Shown: piece after piece, positions 61,356 through 63,236 of the stretch | Layout: the number at the start of each line of letters is the position of its first letter | Numbering within the stretch: the first letter of the stretch is position 1 | From: JBBRVW01 sp038246545 | Lineage (GTDB): Bacteria; Actinomycetota; Actinomycetes; JACCUZ01 | Direction: 5' to 3' | DNA length: 63,236 bases | Assembly (NCBI GenBank): GCA_038246545.1 | Contig: JBBRVW010000031.1 | Span: 1 to 63,236, forward strand | Program-made: the position numbers and the translations under genes | Notes under the pieces: model-generated | The model's database searches: none | What the model saw: only the letters and a program-made list of their open reading frames with translations | What the model was told of the DNA's origin: nothing

Positions 61356-61640
61356 CTAGGCCTTCTCGCAGGCGATCCGGTCGTTGTCGCGATCGAGCGT
61401 GCCGTTGTGGTTCTCGGCGGCCCAGTAGGCGTCGCTGTTGCGGTAGAACGTCGCCACCCGCGTGCCGCTCGTCTTGTCGACCGCCTTGCGGGTGCCGACG
61501 CCGTGCGGCCACTTCTTGTTGAGATTCGTGCAGTTGTCGTGGATGCCCGTCGTATGAGCCTCGACGGGACTCGCTGCGGCCAGCATCGCGATCGCCATGG
61601 CGGCCACGACCCAGTGCGCGACGCGGCTGCTCCGACGCAT
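61356..61640 (-). CDS. secreted Excalibur-domain protein
   Basis: A 94-residue protein: signal peptide (1-28, WVVAAMAIAMLAAASPVEAH), then an Excalibur calcium-binding domain with NCTNLNKKWPHGVGTRKAVD and the EF-hand-like LDRDNDRIACE at the end. Two cysteines (in DNCTN and IACEK) probably bridge. Extracellular role unknown. GGGGGAG precedes the ATG. Convergent with the dapB-like gene. Confidence 0.9.
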   Translation of the reverse strand: MRRSSRVAHWVVAAMAIAMLAAASPVEAHTTGIHDNCTNLNKKWPHGVGTRKAVDKTSGTRVATFYRNSDAYWAAENHNGTLDRDNDRIACEKA

Positions 61641-61745
61641 GTCTCCCCCTGAGTGCTCGATCTCACGGTGACGCTAGGGCCTACGCCGGCCGCGCCACGC
61701 GCTCTTTCGGGACATCCCACCCAAACGGCCCAATCCGGCCGTGGC

Positions 61746-62963
61746 TCAGGCGAGCTCGGCAGCCCGGCGGAGCCAGTGCGCCGGGTCGCCGGAGTGGTAG
61801 ACGTGCTCGTCCGGCTCCACCTCGTCGAGGAACAGCTGGTAGACCATCGCCTGCCGCAGCGCGCGCACCGGTCCGAGGAGCTCGGCAGCCCGGTCGGGGT
61901 CGCAGCCCGGCACGGCGACGCGCCAGAGCCCGGCCCAGTGCGCGCGCAACGGGTCGCGCTGCTCCTCGCGGATGCTGGCCAGCGTCGCTGCCTGGTCGAG
62001 CAGCGGGTTGCCGAGGCCGCAGTCGCCCCAGTCGAGCAGCACGCTGCGCCCGTCCGGTGCGTCGGAGCCACGGGCATTGCCGGGGTGGAAATCGCCGTGC
62101 ACGAGGGTGTCCGGCACACCGCACTCCGCAACAGCCGCGAACCGACCCGGCAACCCCCCGACGATCTTCCGCAACGTCGCCACCTGCTCGGGCTCCAGGG
62201 GACCGCCCGCGAGCGACAGCAGCCGTTCGGCGCCAGGGACGAACACCTCCGTCCGCCAGTCCAGGGCACCTACCTCGACCAGCTCATCGAGCCGGTCGAC
62301 CCACTCGACCTGCAGGCCGACCAGCATCGTGACGAGGCGCTCGAGAACGGGCAGCTCGGCACCCCAGTGGTCCTCCCCGGGAACGTCGTCGAGCAGCGCC
62401 CTCGGTCCCTCGACCGCGACCACAGGCGGGACGACGTCGGGGTCGAGGCGGCGCAACATCGCGCCTTCGTGCGCGAAGAACGGCGGCACGACCTTGAGCC
62501 AGGTCGGACCGTCCGTGGTCGGCAGCCGCCAGATGCTCGACAGGTTCCAGGTGCGGATCTGCTCCGCCGGCCCGGACCGCGGCCGACCGGCCGACCCGAG
62601 CTGCTCGTCCGCCCACGCGAGGTCGGCCGCGGGGCCGCCGGGCCGCGCATACGTGAGCCGTAGCGGATGGTCGATCGTCGGGTCCTCGCCGCACCAGGGC
62701 TCCAGTGGGTGGTCAGGCGGGGAACCGACCTCGGCGAGGTAGGTGACGGCACCACCAGCCGTCCCCCACCCCGTCGCGGCGTGCAGCAGCCGCAGGACTG
62801 TCACGTCGGCGGCGTACCGCTCGCGGGCTCCCGCGACCACCCCGCCGACCTCCTGCCACCACGGCAACTCGACCTCGAACGGCGGCAGGGTGCCGAGCAG
62901 CTGGCCCTGCGGGTTGCAGAGCAGCAAGGTGACCTGCTTGGCCGGGTGGTCCGTGGTCGTCAC
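61746..62963 (-). CDS. aminoglycoside phosphotransferase (APH)-family kinase-like protein
   Basis: A 405-residue protein. An N-terminal domain of about 150 residues (LLLCNPQGQLLGTLPPFEVE, then a NUDIX-like beta region) precedes an APH/choline-kinase-type fold with the catalytic loop LVHGDFHPGNARGSD (about 291-305) and the metal-binding VLLDWGDCGLGNPLLD (about 312-327). The Brenner aspartate and the DxG/DWGDC aspartate are intact. Substrates in this family range from antibiotics to homoserine and fructosamines; not determinable. GTG at 62963, weak ribosome binding site. Confidence 0.85.
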   Translation of the reverse strand: MTTTDHPAKQVTLLLCNPQGQLLGTLPPFEVELPWWQEVGGVVAGARERYAADVTVLRLLHAATGWGTAGGAVTYLAEVGSPPDHPLEPWCGEDPTIDHPLRLTYARPGGPAADLAWADEQLGSAGRPRSGPAEQIRTWNLSSIWRLPTTDGPTWLKVVPPFFAHEGAMLRRLDPDVVPPVVAVEGPRALLDDVPGEDHWGAELPVLERLVTMLVGLQVEWVDRLDELVEVGALDWRTEVFVPGAERLLSLAGGPLEPEQVATLRKIVGGLPGRFAAVAECGVPDTLVHGDFHPGNARGSDAPDGRSVLLDWGDCGLGNPLLDQAATLASIREEQRDPLRAHWAGLWRVAVPGCDPDRAAELLGPVRALRQAMVYQLFLDEVEPDEHVYHSGDPAHWLRRAAELA

Positions 62964-63044
62964 GCGCCGGACCCTAACGATCGGCGACGGTCCGGCGCAC
63001 GCGAGATCAGGGCCGCCGCCACCGAGTTGTGGACAGTGGAATCT

Positions 63045-63068
63045 GTTGCCCCACAACGGTTTCATCCG
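63045..63068. repeat. copy 2 of the 24-bp motif found upstream of the DUF222-HNH gene
   Basis: GTTGCCCCACAACG plus GTTTCATCCG; 19 of 24 positions match the copy at 40537-40560 in the same orientation. In both cases it precedes a mobile-type gene or an IS insertion. Confidence 0.5.
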
Positions 63069-63096
63069 GCCGCAGCGCCCTCCGTCGGTGTAGAAT

Positions 63097-63112
63097 TCGA
63101 ACATGTGTTCTG
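63097..63112. promoter_or_regulatory. SOS-box-like sequence at the IS1595 insertion point
   Basis: TCGAAC-ATGT-GTTCTG: ten of the twelve defined bases of TCGAAC-N4-GTTCGA match, with only the last two differing, exactly where the transposon end begins. The box may have been cut by the insertion, or be a coincidence of palindromy. Confidence 0.5.
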
Positions 63113-63236
63113 GGTATCTGCTTAACTGAAGTATGAACGAGGACGGTCACCCGGAAGCCGGCGTGGATTACCCCGAGACGTATCAGGATTTGCTGTCCTG
63201 GTTTCCTGACGATCGGGCCTGCCTGGACTACTTGGA
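63111..63236 (+). mobile_element. left end of an IS1595-family insertion sequence (truncated by window)
   Basis: Starts near GGGTATCTGCTTAACTGAAG, which looks like a terminal inverted repeat of the IS1595 group (GGGT...GCTTAA). The transposase gene begins 21 bp further in. The right end and target duplication lie outside the window. Confidence 0.65.
63133..63236 (+). CDS. IS1595-family transposase, N-terminal part only
   Basis: The first 34 residues, MNEDGHPEAGVDYPETYQDL then LSWFPDDRACLDYL, match the start of IS1595-type transposases (YPxTYxEFxxWFPDDxACxxYL), which precede a zinc-ribbon and a DDE nuclease domain. The rest is beyond the window. ATG at 63133. Confidence 0.8.
   Translation, partial: MNEDGHPEAGVDYPETYQDLLSWFPDDRACLDYL

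Overview
The window is 63 kb of very GC-rich DNA from a high-GC actinomycete. The evidence is the strong G/C bias at third codon positions, frequent GTG starts, AGGAGG-type ribosome binding sites, and actinobacterial families (DUF3052, DUF3145, FasR-like PucR regulator, homodimeric AceE, GAF-ANTAR proteins, DUF222-HNH, mycothiol-dependent isomerase fold). Genus cannot be fixed by eye.

Layout. 1-8.1 kb: a cut-off tRNA-Val, AhpE-type peroxiredoxin, DinB/MDMPI-fold protein, DUF3052, YjbQ, an AlkB-like dioxygenase behind a near-perfect SOS box, a TolB-like lipoprotein, aceE and a pirin. 8.2-17.0 kb: a PHP phosphoesterase, then fasR-fabD-fabH-acpP-fabF-accD for type II fatty acid synthesis, closed by a hairpin-rich intergenic repeat and DUF3145. 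FabD carries an extra lipoyl/biotinyl-like C-terminal domain. 17-22.2 kb: membrane and signalling genes (STAS, cyclic-nucleotide-binding domain, two GAF-ANTAR proteins, an ECF42 sigma factor with its YCII partner). 22.3-34 kb: two tRNAs, topoisomerase IB, and a housekeeping run on the minus strand (ppdK, DUF218, dgt, FAD oxidoreductase, dnaG, sigma factor). 34-44.8 kb: mostly hydrolases and small-molecule enzymes with two decaying genes (NUDIX remnant, frameshifted DUF222-HNH). 44.8-54.8 kb: a coherent accessory locus. 54.9-63.2 kb: a prolyl-oligopeptidase, a broken secreted-protein gene, an orphan LanC-like protein with a CCG zinc site, dusB, a truncated PQQ-dehydrogenase tail, a DapB-like protein without its catalytic histidine pair, an Excalibur protein, a kinase-like protein and the left end of an IS1595-type element.

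The most interesting system is at 44.8-54.8 kb. A five-gene Opp/Dpp ABC importer (with an unusual substrate-binding protein anchored by a C-terminal membrane helix) runs with GTGA/ATGA overlaps into a Rieske oxygenase and a monomeric sarcosine-oxidase-like enzyme that keeps the flavin-linking cysteine. A BetI-type TetR regulator and a second Rieske oxygenase lie divergently beside it, and a TACTGA-N8-TCAGTA palindrome sits directly upstream of the first Rieske gene. I infer import and stepwise oxidative N-demethylation of a quaternary or N-methylated amine, possibly taken up as a peptide-like conjugate. No reductase for the Rieske enzymes is encoded nearby. The substrate is unknown.

A second pattern is regulatory: TTGT-N9-ACAA inverted repeats precede both fasR and fabD, so they are candidate FasR operators. 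SOS-like boxes occur upstream of alkB and at the IS1595 insertion point.

No stretch of more than about 300 bases lacks a gene or gene remnant.
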